DNA of 64,000 nucleotides from Bacteroidota bacterium (GCA_963169325.1 CAUJEY010000038.1:1-64000), one strand, 5' to 3'. Numbered from the stretch's first letter, positions 1-7,695 are shown. The notes: generated by a model from the sequence alone, not told the origin. Program-made: numbers and translations.

Positions 1-2
1 GC

Positions 3-287
3 ACTTCCCGGAAACGTTTTGAAAAAGTTGCGGCAGCACTATACCAATATATGGGCATCGAGAAGGGCTACTTCGGCACCTTCATAAAAGTGAAGCCGGA
101 GGAAATCCTGTCCGCCGCCGTGGAAGGCAAGGAAGAGTTCCGCAACAAGATCATCGAGTTGCAGACCAAACTCATCGAGGCGCACGAGACTATAAGCGCC
201 TTGAATCTGGAGAAAGTGGGGCTGTTGAAGCAGGTATTTGAGCTCCAAACGGAGGTTCTTGCCTTGAAACAGAAAGTGGCAAGGTAA
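3..287 (+). CDS. C-terminal fragment of a coiled-coil protein, cut by the window edge
   Basis: The frame is open from the first bases of the window, so the gene begins upstream. The first ATG (position 51) is probably internal, since the residues before it (SRKRFEKVAAALYQY) continue the same charged, helical style. The last 60 or so residues are Leu/Glu/Lys-rich with heptad character and should form a coiled coil. I recognise no family. A short helical head followed by a coiled coil is seen in some Bacteroidota XRE-type regulators, but no helix-turn-helix is visible in this fragment. A perfect palindrome follows 44 bp downstream and may end its transcript. Confidence 0.55.
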   Translation, partial: TSRKRFEKVAAALYQYMGIEKGYFGTFIKVKPEEILSAAVEGKEEFRNKIIELQTKLIEAHETISALNLEKVGLLKQVFELQTEVLALKQKVAR

Positions 288-331
288 GAGCGCGGCATGT
301 AAATCCAGTATGTACCGTAGTATGTACCAGA

Positions 332-390
332 TAAAACAAACACGATTTTAAAATATTGATAATCAATATTTTAAAATCGTGTTTGTTTTA
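332..390. terminator. Perfect 29-bp inverted repeat, probable terminator
   Basis: Positions 332-360 and 362-390 are exact reverse complements, separated by one base. The arms are AT-rich (central AAATATTGAT/ATCAATATTT) with a CACGATTTTA core. It lies just after the partial coiled-coil gene. A single-base loop means the real hairpin opens a few pairs. It could end transcription in both directions or be a cruciform or protein-binding palindrome. The gap 288-595 holds nothing else except the small hairpin at 443-478 and the truA promoter. Confidence 0.55.
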
Positions 391-442
391 AGGCAAAGTT
401 AAAGGCTTTAAACGCTTTAGTAATGCTTAGCGTCTCTTAGCA

Positions 443-478
443 ACGTTAAAGTTGATTTTCGGGGCTGAACTTTAACGT
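443..478. repeat. Small inverted repeat upstream of truA
   Basis: The 11-mer ACGTTAAAGTT at 443-453 is repeated in inverted form as AACTTTAACGT at 468-478 around a 14-base loop. No U-tract follows, so a terminator role is not supported. It could be an operator or just a small palindromic repeat. Confidence 0.35.
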
Positions 479-580
479 AGCGGTGATTATTCCGGCGTTG
501 CCGTATAGCCCGGTATCCGGGCGGCGCCATTTTTGATATTGTTCCAAAAATATCCCAGAAGGGTTGACTTGATTATCCCC

Positions 581-588
581 TACCTTCG
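581..588 (+). promoter_or_regulatory. Probable truA promoter -7 element (TACCTTCG)
   Basis: TACCTTCG matches the Bacteroidota -7 consensus TAnnTTTG at 5 of the 6 fixed positions. TTGACTTG at 564-571 is a candidate upstream element but its spacing is short. The box lies inside the reading frame that would be used if truA began at the upstream TTG codons (533 or 569), which argues that translation starts downstream of it. Confidence 0.5.
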
Positions 589-595
589 CCCCCAT

Positions 596-1405
596 ATTAT
601 CAAACGCTTTTTCTTCCATATCGCCTACAACGGATGCAACTACCACGGCTGGCAGCGGCAGTCAAACGCATGTACCGTACAGGAGGTCATAGAAGGCGCC
701 TTACTGAAGATTCTGAAAATGCCCACCTCGGCCAACGGCTGCGGGCGAACAGACGCCGGGGTACACGCCAGCCAGTATTTTTTTCATGCTGATCTGGCGG
801 AAACGGCCGTAGAGGAAGTGCTGTTCAAACTCAACCATGCCTTGCCGGCGAATATCACTGTTTTGGGAATCATTCCAGTCTCCGATGGGGCGAATGCTCG
901 TTTTGATGCGACGCAGCGCACCTACGATTATTTCATCCATTTGCGCAAGGATCCCTTTTTGCAGGCCAACAGTGCCTTGTATCAGGGGATGAATCTGGAT
1001 ATTCAGCGCATGCAAACAGCGGTGGATTTGCTGCCGCAGTACGAAGATTATTACGCGTTTTGCAAGTCGCCGGCCAGCTTTAAACACACGATCTGCCGGG
1101 TCAGCGGCGCCCGGTTTTGGGTAGATAAAAGCGGCGAACGCCTCCGGTTCCAGGTCAGCGCCAACCGATTTTTGACGGGTATGATCCGGATTATCGTGGG
1201 CCGCCTGCTCGAGATTGGCGCCGGGAAGATGAGCATGGAGGCTTTTGAAGGCTACCTGCGCGACAAAAAGACACCGCCTGTTATTACCGGGGCATATCCG
1301 CAGGGGCTTTATTTGTCCAAGGTGGTGTATCCGTATCTGGAGTTGCCGCAGCAAACGGTGTTTGGAGCGGTATTCGGGGATGAGCCGGCGGGATACTGGA
1401 TTTGA
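596..1405 (+). CDS. truA: tRNA pseudouridine synthase A
   Basis: Isomerises uridines 38-40 in the tRNA anticodon arm to pseudouridine in the cytoplasm. The family motif GCGRTDAGVHA is present with the catalytic Asp, preceded by an N-terminal AYNGCNYHGWQ strand and followed by the usual second domain (RTYDYFIH, RFLTGMIRIIVGRLLEIG). The start is unclear. In-frame TTG codons at 533 and 569 give N-terminal extensions with no family character and lie at or before the promoter box at 581-588. The next possible initiator is ATT at 596, which gives the family-like N-terminus (M)IKRFFFHIAYNG and about 269 residues, the normal length. It appears monocistronic. Confidence 0.9.
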   Translation: MIKRFFFHIAYNGCNYHGWQRQSNACTVQEVIEGALLKILKMPTSANGCGRTDAGVHASQYFFHADLAETAVEEVLFKLNHALPANITVLGIIPVSDGANARFDATQRTYDYFIHLRKDPFLQANSALYQGMNLDIQRMQTAVDLLPQYEDYYAFCKSPASFKHTICRVSGARFWVDKSGERLRFQVSANRFLTGMIRIIVGRLLEIGAGKMSMEAFEGYLRDKKTPPVITGAYPQGLYLSKVVYPYLELPQQTVFGAVFGDEPAGYWI

Positions 1406-1551
1406 GTTTCTTTTCTGTGTTTATGTGCAGGTTCCAGGTATCATTTTAAGGCGCCGGATGCCGGGGGCTGAATAAAGTTTATTCCAAAAGGCGTCGGCTC
1501 CTAAAATGGGTAAATACATTAAAGACAGGGCGCAAAAGTGTTTCGATGGCT

Positions 1552-1559
1552 TAACTTTG
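1552..1559 (+). promoter_or_regulatory. Promoter -7 element of the Crp/Fnr gene (TAACTTTG)
   Basis: Exact match to TAnnTTTG, 38 bp before the ATG at 1598. It rules out an earlier in-frame start at 1538, which would lie upstream of the box. Confidence 0.6.
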
Positions 1560-1597
1560 CCATAAAACGCCCTGCAAAGAAGTATGGCGTTTTCAAA

Positions 1598-2248
1598 ATG
1601 ATCAACAACATGGTAGACGCACCGACTCAAAACCCAAATGCCGCTTCCGTGAAAACCCGCCGGACACCTTCCCCGGAACAGGAAATCATCAAATATATTT
1701 CCCAGTTCATGACCCTGAGCGAGGCAGAAGCAGCAGAGGTCGCCAAACAAATAAAGTTCAAGTCCTTTAAAAAAGGTACGGTTTTACTCAAAGAAGGTCA
1801 GGTGGCAAAACTGTGCTACTTCGTACTAAAAGGCTGCATCCGGCAGTATTTTCTGGTAGATGGCGAGGAAAAAACGACTAATTTTTTTACCGAAGGGCAG
1901 CCGGTTACGCCTTACGAGGGCACGTTCAAACGAGTACCCTCAAAATTTTACCTGTCCTGTGTCGAGGATGCTATTTTGACGATAGGTACGCCGGAGGATG
2001 AGGTGGCATTTTTTGAAAAATTCCCAAAACTCGAACCGGTTAAGGGTTTGGCCGTGGAGGAAGAACTTGGTAAAAGTATGGACCTGTTTTCCTCTTATAT
2101 CCTCAACAGCCCGGAAGAACGTTACCTGAATTTGCTGACGACCCGCCCCGACCTTTTGGATAGGGTGCCGCAATACCAATTGGCGAGCTTCCTCGGCGTA
2201 ACGCCGGAATCGTTGAGCCGGATACGAAAACGGATCATGATTAAATAA
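1598..2248 (+). CDS. Crp/Fnr family transcriptional regulator
   Basis: About 216 residues. The N-terminal half has the cyclic-nucleotide-binding jelly-roll pattern (KGTVLLKEGQVAKLCYFVLKG) and the C-terminal part a short winged helix-turn-helix (QYQLASFLGVTPESLSRIRK). Bacteroidota carry many such small Crp-like proteins that respond to unknown signals; the phosphate-binding RxS motif of true CRP is not evident, so cAMP binding is not supported. The ATG at 1598 is chosen because an exact -7 box lies at 1552-1559; a second in-frame ATG is 12 bp further on. It stands alone, with a terminator directly downstream. Targets cannot be inferred from the neighbours. Confidence 0.88.
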   Translation: MINNMVDAPTQNPNAASVKTRRTPSPEQEIIKYISQFMTLSEAEAAEVAKQIKFKSFKKGTVLLKEGQVAKLCYFVLKGCIRQYFLVDGEEKTTNFFTEGQPVTPYEGTFKRVPSKFYLSCVEDAILTIGTPEDEVAFFEKFPKLEPVKGLAVEEELGKSMDLFSSYILNSPEERYLNLLTTRPDLLDRVPQYQLASFLGVTPESLSRIRKRIMIK

Positions 2249-2263
2249 AAACGAACACGAAAG

Positions 2264-2296
2264 AGGCGATGACCATAAATCATCGCCTTTCTTTTT
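2264..2296 (+). terminator. Rho-independent terminator after the Crp/Fnr gene
   Basis: Stem AGGCGATGA (2264-2272) pairs with TCATCGCCT (2280-2288) over a 7-base loop and is followed by TTCTTTTTT. Confidence 0.8.
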
Positions 2297-2347
2297 TCCG
2301 GTGCGCACTTCTTACCCAAAGTCAATGAAAAATGTTTTTGCCCCCCT

Positions 2348-2355
2348 GACCTTTG
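2348..2355 (+). promoter_or_regulatory. Probable promoter -7 element of the MDR gene (GACCTTTG)
   Basis: One mismatch to TAnnTTTG, 25 bp before the ATG at 2381, a spacing like that of other genes in the window. Confidence 0.4.
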
Positions 2356-2380
2356 CTGCTCAATTTAAAAAACGAAAAAA

Positions 2381-3349
2381 ATGACGTTTACCATGAAAGC
2401 AGCAGTCTATTCAAAATACGGCGCTCCAGAGGTGCTTCAAGTTAAAGCATTAGCCAAACCCAGTCCAAAAGACAACGAAATACTGGTAAAAATCCATGCG
2501 ACGGCGGTTACGTCCGGGGATTGCCGGTTGCGGAAAGCTGACCCATTTGCGGTGCGGTTTTTCTTCGGTTTGTTCAAACCGGGAAAACCCGTTTTGGGGG
2601 GCGTGTTATCCGGCATCGTTGAAGCGGTGGGTAAAAACGTCAAAAAATTTAAAGTGGGCGACCCCGTTTTCGGCTCTTCCTTTCCGAACTTCGGCGCCTA
2701 TGCGGAATACATTTGTCTGCCCGAAACCGCAGCCCTGGCAATAAAACCGGAAAACCTGAGCCATGAAGAAGCCGCGGCCCTGCCTTTTGGAGGCATGACC
2801 GCCCTGCATTTTCTCCAAAAAGCCAACATCCGGCCGGGACAAAAAGTACTGATTTACGGCGCATCCGGGGCCGTGGGTACGGCCGCAGTGCAGATCGCCC
2901 AATATTTTGGGGCAACAGTTACAGGCGTTTGCAGTACTGCAAATATGGAAATGGTGAAAACCCTCGGTGCAGACCACGTGATTGATTATACCCAAACCGA
3001 TTTTGCTGAAAACACCGGGCAGTACGATGTCGTTTATGAAACGGTGAACAAAGCCCCGTTCGCGTCGTGCATCGCAGCACTAAAAAACAACGGAACGCTG
3101 ATTTTAGGCGCTGCCATGCTCCCCGGAATGCTCCGGGGGGCATGGACATCTGCGACAAGCGAAAAAAAAGTGATTTTCGGCGTAACAACCGAAACGGCAG
3201 AAGCCGTCAGTTTTTTACAAGATATGGCAAAGGAAGGCAAGATGAAAGCCGCTATTGATAAAGTATACCCTTTAGAACAAATTGCCGCGGCACATGCGTA
3301 TGTCGACAAAGGGCATAAAAAGGGAAACGTTATCATTAGCCTGGTTTGA
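2381..3349 (+). CDS. NAD(P)H-dependent medium-chain dehydrogenase/reductase, quinone-oxidoreductase type
   Basis: A 322-residue MDR protein. Residues 1-120 form the GroES-like catalytic domain (KAAVYSKYGAPEVLQV, GGVLSGIVEAVG, FKVGDPVFG). A Rossmann domain follows with the nucleotide-binding signature YGASGAVGTAAVQIAQ near residue 165. The Cys/His zinc ligands of alcohol dehydrogenases and the structural-zinc cysteine lobe are absent, placing it with zinc-free quinone or enone reductases. The substrate is unknown. Start is ATG 2381; a second ATG four codons later (MKAAVY) is the start more typical of the family. Single gene with its own promoter-like box; convergent with the haem-binding gene. 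Confidence 0.85.
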   Translation: MTFTMKAAVYSKYGAPEVLQVKALAKPSPKDNEILVKIHATAVTSGDCRLRKADPFAVRFFFGLFKPGKPVLGGVLSGIVEAVGKNVKKFKVGDPVFGSSFPNFGAYAEYICLPETAALAIKPENLSHEEAAALPFGGMTALHFLQKANIRPGQKVLIYGASGAVGTAAVQIAQYFGATVTGVCSTANMEMVKTLGADHVIDYTQTDFAENTGQYDVVYETVNKAPFASCIAALKNNGTLILGAAMLPGMLRGAWTSATSEKKVIFGVTTETAEAVSFLQDMAKEGKMKAAIDKVYPLEQIAAAHAYVDKGHKKGNVIISLV

Positions 3350-3361
3350 TCAGGCGGAAAA

Positions 3362-3730
3362 CTACTTCGATAGTTTTTTTGCCGTTTTATCCGCCCATTT
3401 ACGCATAGCCTTGGTCTCTTTATCCGTCAGTTTCTTTTCCGGCATTTTTTCCAGAAACTTCTCCGGCGGCATAGAGCCTTTTTCCAGTACTTTTTGAATA
3501 GACTGGATTTTTTCCAACTGTTGTTCTTTGGCCATTCCGGCCAGGTCATCCCACATCAATTTGTCTTTTGCTTTTTGCGACTTGCCGTCGATACTATGGC
3601 AGCCGTAACATTTGGCCTGAATGACGGCGTTTACTTTTTTGGGAAAATAGGGCTTGGGCTTGGGCGTAAAACCGGGCAGGAGCAAAAACGAAACCAGGAG
3701 CAGGAAACCAAGTTGAACTGTTTTAAACAT
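3362..3730 (-). CDS. Small haem-binding protein with one CxxCH motif
   Basis: About 122 residues with an N-terminal signal peptide or anchor (FKTVQLGFLLLVSFLLLPGF), then the covalent haem motif CYGCHS and a helical C-terminus rich in Lys and Glu. This matches the Bacteroidota periplasmic haem-binding-domain family (single CxxCH, roughly 130-150 residues), associated with redox or electron transfer outside the cytoplasm; its partner is not known. Start chosen at ATG 3730, directly before the signal peptide; the longer frame to 3811 would add a non-hydrophobic leader. It ends 12 bp from the convergent MDR gene. Confidence 0.8.
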   Translation of the reverse strand: MFKTVQLGFLLLVSFLLLPGFTPKPKPYFPKKVNAVIQAKCYGCHSIDGKSQKAKDKLMWDDLAGMAKEQQLEKIQSIQKVLEKGSMPPEKFLEKMPEKKLTDKETKAMRKWADKTAKKLSK

Positions 3731-3895
3731 AACAAAGCAGGATAGAAGGTGAAAGGATATTTTAATTTCAGGTGCAAAATAAGGGCATATTGCCATTTTA
3801 CGGTAAGGCAACTTGAATTAATGCCCGGAAAAATGTTTAATCACAAGGGCGATTTGCGCGCCATAGGGAAGTTGGTCATTCGCTAAAACCGGGCG

Positions 3896-3903
3896 TACCT
3901 TTG
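3896..3903 (+). promoter_or_regulatory. Promoter -7 element of the helicase gene (TACCTTTG)
   Basis: Exact TAnnTTTG match with only 12 bases between it and the ATG at 3916, so the predicted leader is a few nucleotides long. Confidence 0.65.
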
Positions 3904-3915
3904 GCGGCCATCATT

Positions 3916-6177
3916 ATGTCCGACAAAAAATTACTGCATTTCGAACGCCTGCTCGAACTCCTGCACCAGGAGCGCGACGAGGATCTGCGCCTGTTCCTGC
4001 AAACCGTGCGCGAGCGCCCACTCGCCAAACGGGTGGAAGAAGGCTACACCTGGTACCCCCTGAACGTGCTGCAAACCGGCTTCGCCCTTGGCGAAAAAGC
4101 CTTTGTCGTAGTAGAACGCACCGCCCGGCCCAACGAGCCGCACCAATTGCGCGCCGGCCAGTCGGTGAACCTGTTCACCCAGGCGCCCGATGCTGATCAG
4201 CCCGAAAAACAAGGCGTTATCAACTATGTGGAGCGCAACCGCATGAAAATTATCCTCAACGCCCGCGATGTGCCCGACTGGCTCAACCAGGGCCAACTGG
4301 GCGTGGATATGCTTTTCGACGACCGCAGCTACCAGGAGATGGTGCGGGCGCTGGAAAAAGTGATGACAGCGAAGGGGGACCGGCTGGCGGAGTTGAGGGA
4401 TTTAGTGAGGCCGCGTGAAACCCCACCCCCGACCCCTCCCCCGAAGGGGAGGGGAGACGAGAGGGGCTCGGAACATACGCTACGTCTCCCCTCCCCTTCG
4501 GGGGAGGGGTCGGGGGTGGGGTTGAAGCGGTCGGGGGAGGAATCCCCCCCCCAACATCCGGCGACGGGCCTAAACCCTTCCCAACAATCCGCCACCCACG
4601 CCATCCTCGAAAACCGCGACATCGCCGTCATCCACGGTCCGCCGGGCACCGGTAAAACCACCACTTTGGTGGCGGCTATCCAGCTGTTGACGGAGCGCGA
4701 AAGCACCGTGCTCGTCGCCGCGCCCAGCAATACCGCCGCCGACCTGCTCACCGAGCGACTGGCCGACAAAGGCCTGAACGTGGTGCGCGTGGGCAACATC
4801 AGCCGGGTGGATGAAAAAGTGTTGGGGCATACCCTGGAGGCCATTCTGGCCAAACATCCGGAGAGCAAAAACATCAAAAAAGTAAAAATAGAGGCTGCCG
4901 AATCGCGCCGGCAGGCCCGGCGGTATAAGCGCAGCTTCCACGCCGAAGACCGCCGCGAACGCGAACACCTGAAACAACAGGCCCGCGAACTGGACGCCTG
5001 GGCCCGAACCCTGGAAGACCGGCTCGTCGACCAGATTCTGACTTCCGCACAGGCCATCACCTGCACGCTCGTCGGCGCCGCGCATCCCGTTTTGCATAAA
5101 CTCAAATTCCGCACCTGCGTCATCGACGAGGCCGCCCAGGCCCTGGAACCCGCCTGCTGGATTCCCATCGCCAAATGCAGTCGCGTGGTGCTGGCCGGCG
5201 ACCCCTTCCAGCTGCCACCCACCGTCAAAAGTCAGGACGCCGCCCGCGGCGGACTTTCCCATACGCTGATTGAACGCTGTATCGACCTGTTGCCCGATCG
5301 CGTCACGCTGCTCACCGTGCAGTACCGCATGCACCAGGCAATCATGGATTTTTCCAATCAGTATTTTTACGGCGGGGCGCTGGAGGCGCATGCGAGTGTG
5401 GCGGGGCGAGGGCTCCACCCCACCCCCATCCCCTCCCCCAAGGGAGAGGGGGGCTCCCTCCCGGCTTCACCTGATGTTTCCGATTTGGGGAGCCCAATGA
5501 CTTCCCCAGTTTTAGAACTATTGCCAGGGCTCGATCAAGCGCCCCTCTCCCCTGGGGCAGGGGATGGGGGTGGGGTGGTCACCTTCATCGACACCGCCGG
5601 TTGCGGCTTCGAGGAACGGGTACACGAAGGCGATGGCAACGCCAACCGTTCGCTCAGCCGGTTCAATCCGGAAGAAACCCTGCTGATCCGCGAACACCTG
5701 CTGCAACTGTTGCACCAGTTGAATGGCGAGCAGGATTTCAACGTCAGCAACGAAGGCAACAGTCCGCATGAAGTACAATTGCCCAGTGTCGGCATTCTAT
5801 CGCCCTACCGTGAGCAAGTCAATTACCTGGAACAGGTATTTCGGGAAGACCCTGTTTTTTCCCCAATGCTCAGTACCCGCAATCAGAAACCTTCCAACCA
5901 AAAACCGGAAACCATTATTACTATCAACACCATCGACGGCTTTCAGGGGCAGGAGCGCGATGTGATTTACCTCAGCCTGGTGCGCTCCAACGCCAAACAC
6001 GAGATCGGATTTCTGCAAGACTACCGCCGCATGAACGTGGCGATGACCCGGGCACGCATGCTGCTCATCGTTGTCGGCGATTCGGCCACCATCGGAAACA
6101 ACAAGTTTTACCAGTCGTTTCTGGACTATTGCTCGGAACGCGGGGCGTATAAGACGGCGTGGGAATATATGCGGTAG
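3916..6177 (+). CDS. SF1B helicase of the IGHMBP2/SMUBP-2 family with in-frame repeat insertions
   Basis: A 753-residue ATP-dependent 5'-3' DNA/RNA helicase family member. In order: N-terminal 1B/stalk region, Q-motif LNPSQ, Walker A HGPPGTGKTTT near residue 241, Walker B VIDEAAQALEP near 404, motif III GDPFQLPPT, QYRMHQAIMDFSNQ, TIDGFQGQERDVIYLS (motif V) and MNVAMTRARMLLIVVGD (motif VI). All helicase motifs look intact. Three stretches are foreign to the family: residues ~168-203 (a perfect 41-bp inverted repeat), ~500-555 (a second GC-rich inverted repeat) and ~656-666 (QKPSNQKPET). Each falls in a loop between conserved motifs and keeps the frame. Start is ATG 3916, since the TTG at 3901 lies within the promoter. 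Convergent with the ATP-grasp gene. Confidence 0.92.
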   Translation: MSDKKLLHFERLLELLHQERDEDLRLFLQTVRERPLAKRVEEGYTWYPLNVLQTGFALGEKAFVVVERTARPNEPHQLRAGQSVNLFTQAPDADQPEKQGVINYVERNRMKIILNARDVPDWLNQGQLGVDMLFDDRSYQEMVRALEKVMTAKGDRLAELRDLVRPRETPPPTPPPKGRGDERGSEHTLRLPSPSGEGSGVGLKRSGEESPPQHPATGLNPSQQSATHAILENRDIAVIHGPPGTGKTTTLVAAIQLLTERESTVLVAAPSNTAADLLTERLADKGLNVVRVGNISRVDEKVLGHTLEAILAKHPESKNIKKVKIEAAESRRQARRYKRSFHAEDRREREHLKQQARELDAWARTLEDRLVDQILTSAQAITCTLVGAAHPVLHKLKFRTCVIDEAAQALEPACWIPIAKCSRVVLAGDPFQLPPTVKSQDAARGGLSHTLIERCIDLLPDRVTLLTVQYRMHQAIMDFSNQYFYGGALEAHASVAGRGLHPTPIPSPKGEGGSLPASPDVSDLGSPMTSPVLELLPGLDQAPLSPGAGDGGGVVTFIDTAGCGFEERVHEGDGNANRSLSRFNPEETLLIREHLLQLLHQLNGEQDFNVSNEGNSPHEVQLPSVGILSPYREQVNYLEQVFREDPVFSPMLSTRNQKPSNQKPETIITINTIDGFQGQERDVIYLSLVRSNAKHEIGFLQDYRRMNVAMTRARMLLIVVGDSATIGNNKFYQSFLDYCSERGAYKTAWEYMR
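4419..4523. repeat. Perfect 41-bp GC-rich inverted repeat inserted in frame in the helicase
   Basis: 4419-4459 and 4483-4523 are exact reverse complements of 41 bases with a 23-base loop. Total length is 105 bp (35 codons). It is translated as Pro/Gly-rich sequence (ETPPPTPPPKGRG ... LPSPSGEGSGVG) just before the helicase Q-motif. Each arm also folds on itself (CCCTCCCCCGAAGGGGAGGG). Confidence 0.9.
5415..5578. repeat. Second GC-rich inverted repeat inserted in frame in the helicase
   Basis: 5415-5451 and 5542-5578 pair over 37 bases with two mismatches. An inner stem GGGCTCCC (5451-5458) pairs with GGGAGCCC near 5488-5495. It encodes a Pro/Ser/Gly-rich loop between the conserved segments ALEAHASVAG and VTFIDTAGCGF, which are close together in ordinary family members. 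The outer-arm style (CCACCCC..CCCCTCCCCC) resembles the element at 4419-4523, suggesting one family. Confidence 0.85.
5881..5913. repeat. Short AAACC-type repeat tract inside the helicase
   Basis: Reads as CAGAAACC, CTTCCAACC, AAAAACC, GGAAACC and is translated NQKPSNQKPET between a variable linker and the motif TINTIDGFQGQERD. It has the same wording (CAGAAACC, TTCAAACC) as the intergenic arrays near 12.4 and 53.1 kb, so it may be a small insertion of that repeat type. Confidence 0.4.
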
Positions 6178-6183
6178 TACAAT

Positions 6184-7695
6184 TTACCCAGCTGTTTCTT
6201 TATCCAGCACCGCCACCGTTTGCCGGTACAGTTCTTCGGCGCGTTCGGGCGTAGCGCCGATACACACCATCCCCAGTTTGCCGTGCTCGGGCAGAGCGCC
6301 CAGCAGGTGAAACATTACACCCTCCTGTTTGGTGGCGTTATAGTGGATGTGGTTGCAGATAGCGATGTCCATCAGATCTTCCGGCGTCAGGGTTTTGTAG
6401 GACTCCGATTGCAGGCAGTCGGTGGCTAAGTAGTGGAGATTTCGGCCGCTGGGGGTATGGTAAATGCCGGTGTGGTGGTCGTAGTAGCCGTCGGTCAGGA
6501 ATTGAAGCATGATATAGGGATGGGTGGTGCCGCCTTTGCGCAGGTTGATTTCGATCGCGTAGTGTTGCCAGCGGTTGTCTTGTTTGACCGAAATGAAGTC
6601 CACTCCGAAACGGCCGATCGCGCCAAGGCGGCTGAGTTCTTCGGCCACCTGGTAGCCCATTTTCCCAATTTCATGCGAATATGCGCGATTGGCCGGGAAG
6701 GTGCAGCCGAGATATATCTGTCCGGTTTCGGCATCCAGCAGTTGATCATGGCTGGATAAAACTTCGATTTGTTTCAGTGGATTGATTCGACATTGCACGG
6801 AAGGCGACGATTTTTCTTCGCCGCCGATAAAAGCCTCGACGATGCCCCCCATGAGCGCTATTTTTTCGGCAAAAACATCGTATGTCAGGTCGTTGGCCAC
6901 CATTTTCAGGTGTTGGCGCAAAACGTCTTCGTTCAGGTCGGCGCCGGCCGCTTCATAGGAAAAAATGGCGTTGCCTTCGCCGGAAAAGCCGTCGTTGAGT
7001 TTAACGACCGCCTTCGACAGACTTGGGTATTCCTTTTTTAATTCGCGCAGGGCCTCCAGTACTTCCGCCATGTTTTCCAGGTGTTCATAACCCGGCGGCA
7101 TGGGCAACCCGGCCCGGCGAAAAATTTCCCGGCTCCCGGTTTTTGTGCCCCAATACGCCAGGTAGGCAGGGCATCCATACAGCGGCACACCGAGTTGAAG
7201 CGCCAGTTCGTGCTCTAAGTAGGTGATATTGAAACCCGACATGTGGGCGGCGTGGCCGGGGAGGATGCTGTTCCGGATTTTTTCAATCAGGCGGGGCCGA
7301 TCCAGGATTTTTTGCGTGAGCGGCCGGTTGGAGGTATCGTGGCAGCTCAGGAGCGTCAGCCGTTGCCGGGCGTGCCGGACGGTGACCCCGGGCAACAAAT
7401 GAAGGTAATAGTCGATGATCGTGTCATCAATGGGCATGCTGCTCAGGTAGATAATCCGGGTACGCGGCATCCGCAGCAGCAAAAGCAGGCACAACAGACG
7501 TTCCTCGTAGTGGATAATACCTTTTACCTTGGCTAATATTTCCGGGTCGAGCGACTGGCTGGGTACGATGATGACCGTTTTGAGCGCCATGTCATCGGGG
7601 AAATAATGTTTGAATTGAGTAATCAGCTCGCCGCGCAACGCATCAAACCGCGCCTGCGCATTTGCCGCGGAAGCATCGTTGGTATCGTATTCCAT
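6184..7695 (-). CDS. Orphan ATP-grasp ligase, peptide ligase PGM1-like
   Basis: 503 residues. The C-terminal two thirds have ATP-grasp features: a nucleotide-binding Lys/loop region (KAVVKLNDGFSGEGNAIF), a metal-binding carboxylate segment (EINLRKGGTTHPYIMLQF) and a preceding acidic strand (GRFGVDFISV). The N-terminal region resembles a pre-ATP-grasp domain. This layout matches proteins annotated as peptide-ligase PGM1-related, which couple ATP hydrolysis to amide formation on a peptide or amino-acid acceptor. No carrier protein, precursor peptide or modifying enzyme is adjacent, so the substrate is unknown. It is on the same strand as crtI-crtB and was probably their direct downstream neighbour before the 7.8-11.3 kb block was inserted. 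Candidate -7 box CAATATTA read on the minus strand at 7727-7734 (weak). Confidence 0.72.
   Translation of the reverse strand: MEYDTNDASAANAQARFDALRGELITQFKHYFPDDMALKTVIIVPSQSLDPEILAKVKGIIHYEERLLCLLLLLRMPRTRIIYLSSMPIDDTIIDYYLHLLPGVTVRHARQRLTLLSCHDTSNRPLTQKILDRPRLIEKIRNSILPGHAAHMSGFNITYLEHELALQLGVPLYGCPAYLAYWGTKTGSREIFRRAGLPMPPGYEHLENMAEVLEALRELKKEYPSLSKAVVKLNDGFSGEGNAIFSYEAAGADLNEDVLRQHLKMVANDLTYDVFAEKIALMGGIVEAFIGGEEKSSPSVQCRINPLKQIEVLSSHDQLLDAETGQIYLGCTFPANRAYSHEIGKMGYQVAEELSRLGAIGRFGVDFISVKQDNRWQHYAIEINLRKGGTTHPYIMLQFLTDGYYDHHTGIYHTPSGRNLHYLATDCLQSESYKTLTPEDLMDIAICNHIHYNATKQEGVMFHLLGALPEHGKLGMVCIGATPERAEELYRQTVAVLDKETAG

Noticed and set aside
3901-3915. Upstream TTG start for the helicase
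   Set aside because: It lies within the -7 promoter element; ATG 3916 is the first start after it.
4570-5418. Long open frame opposite the helicase
   Set aside because: Antisense shadow of a GC-rich gene whose own frame has all helicase motifs; similar shadows oppose truA (701-1354), asnS (45499-46530) and the 418-residue gene (15586-16710).
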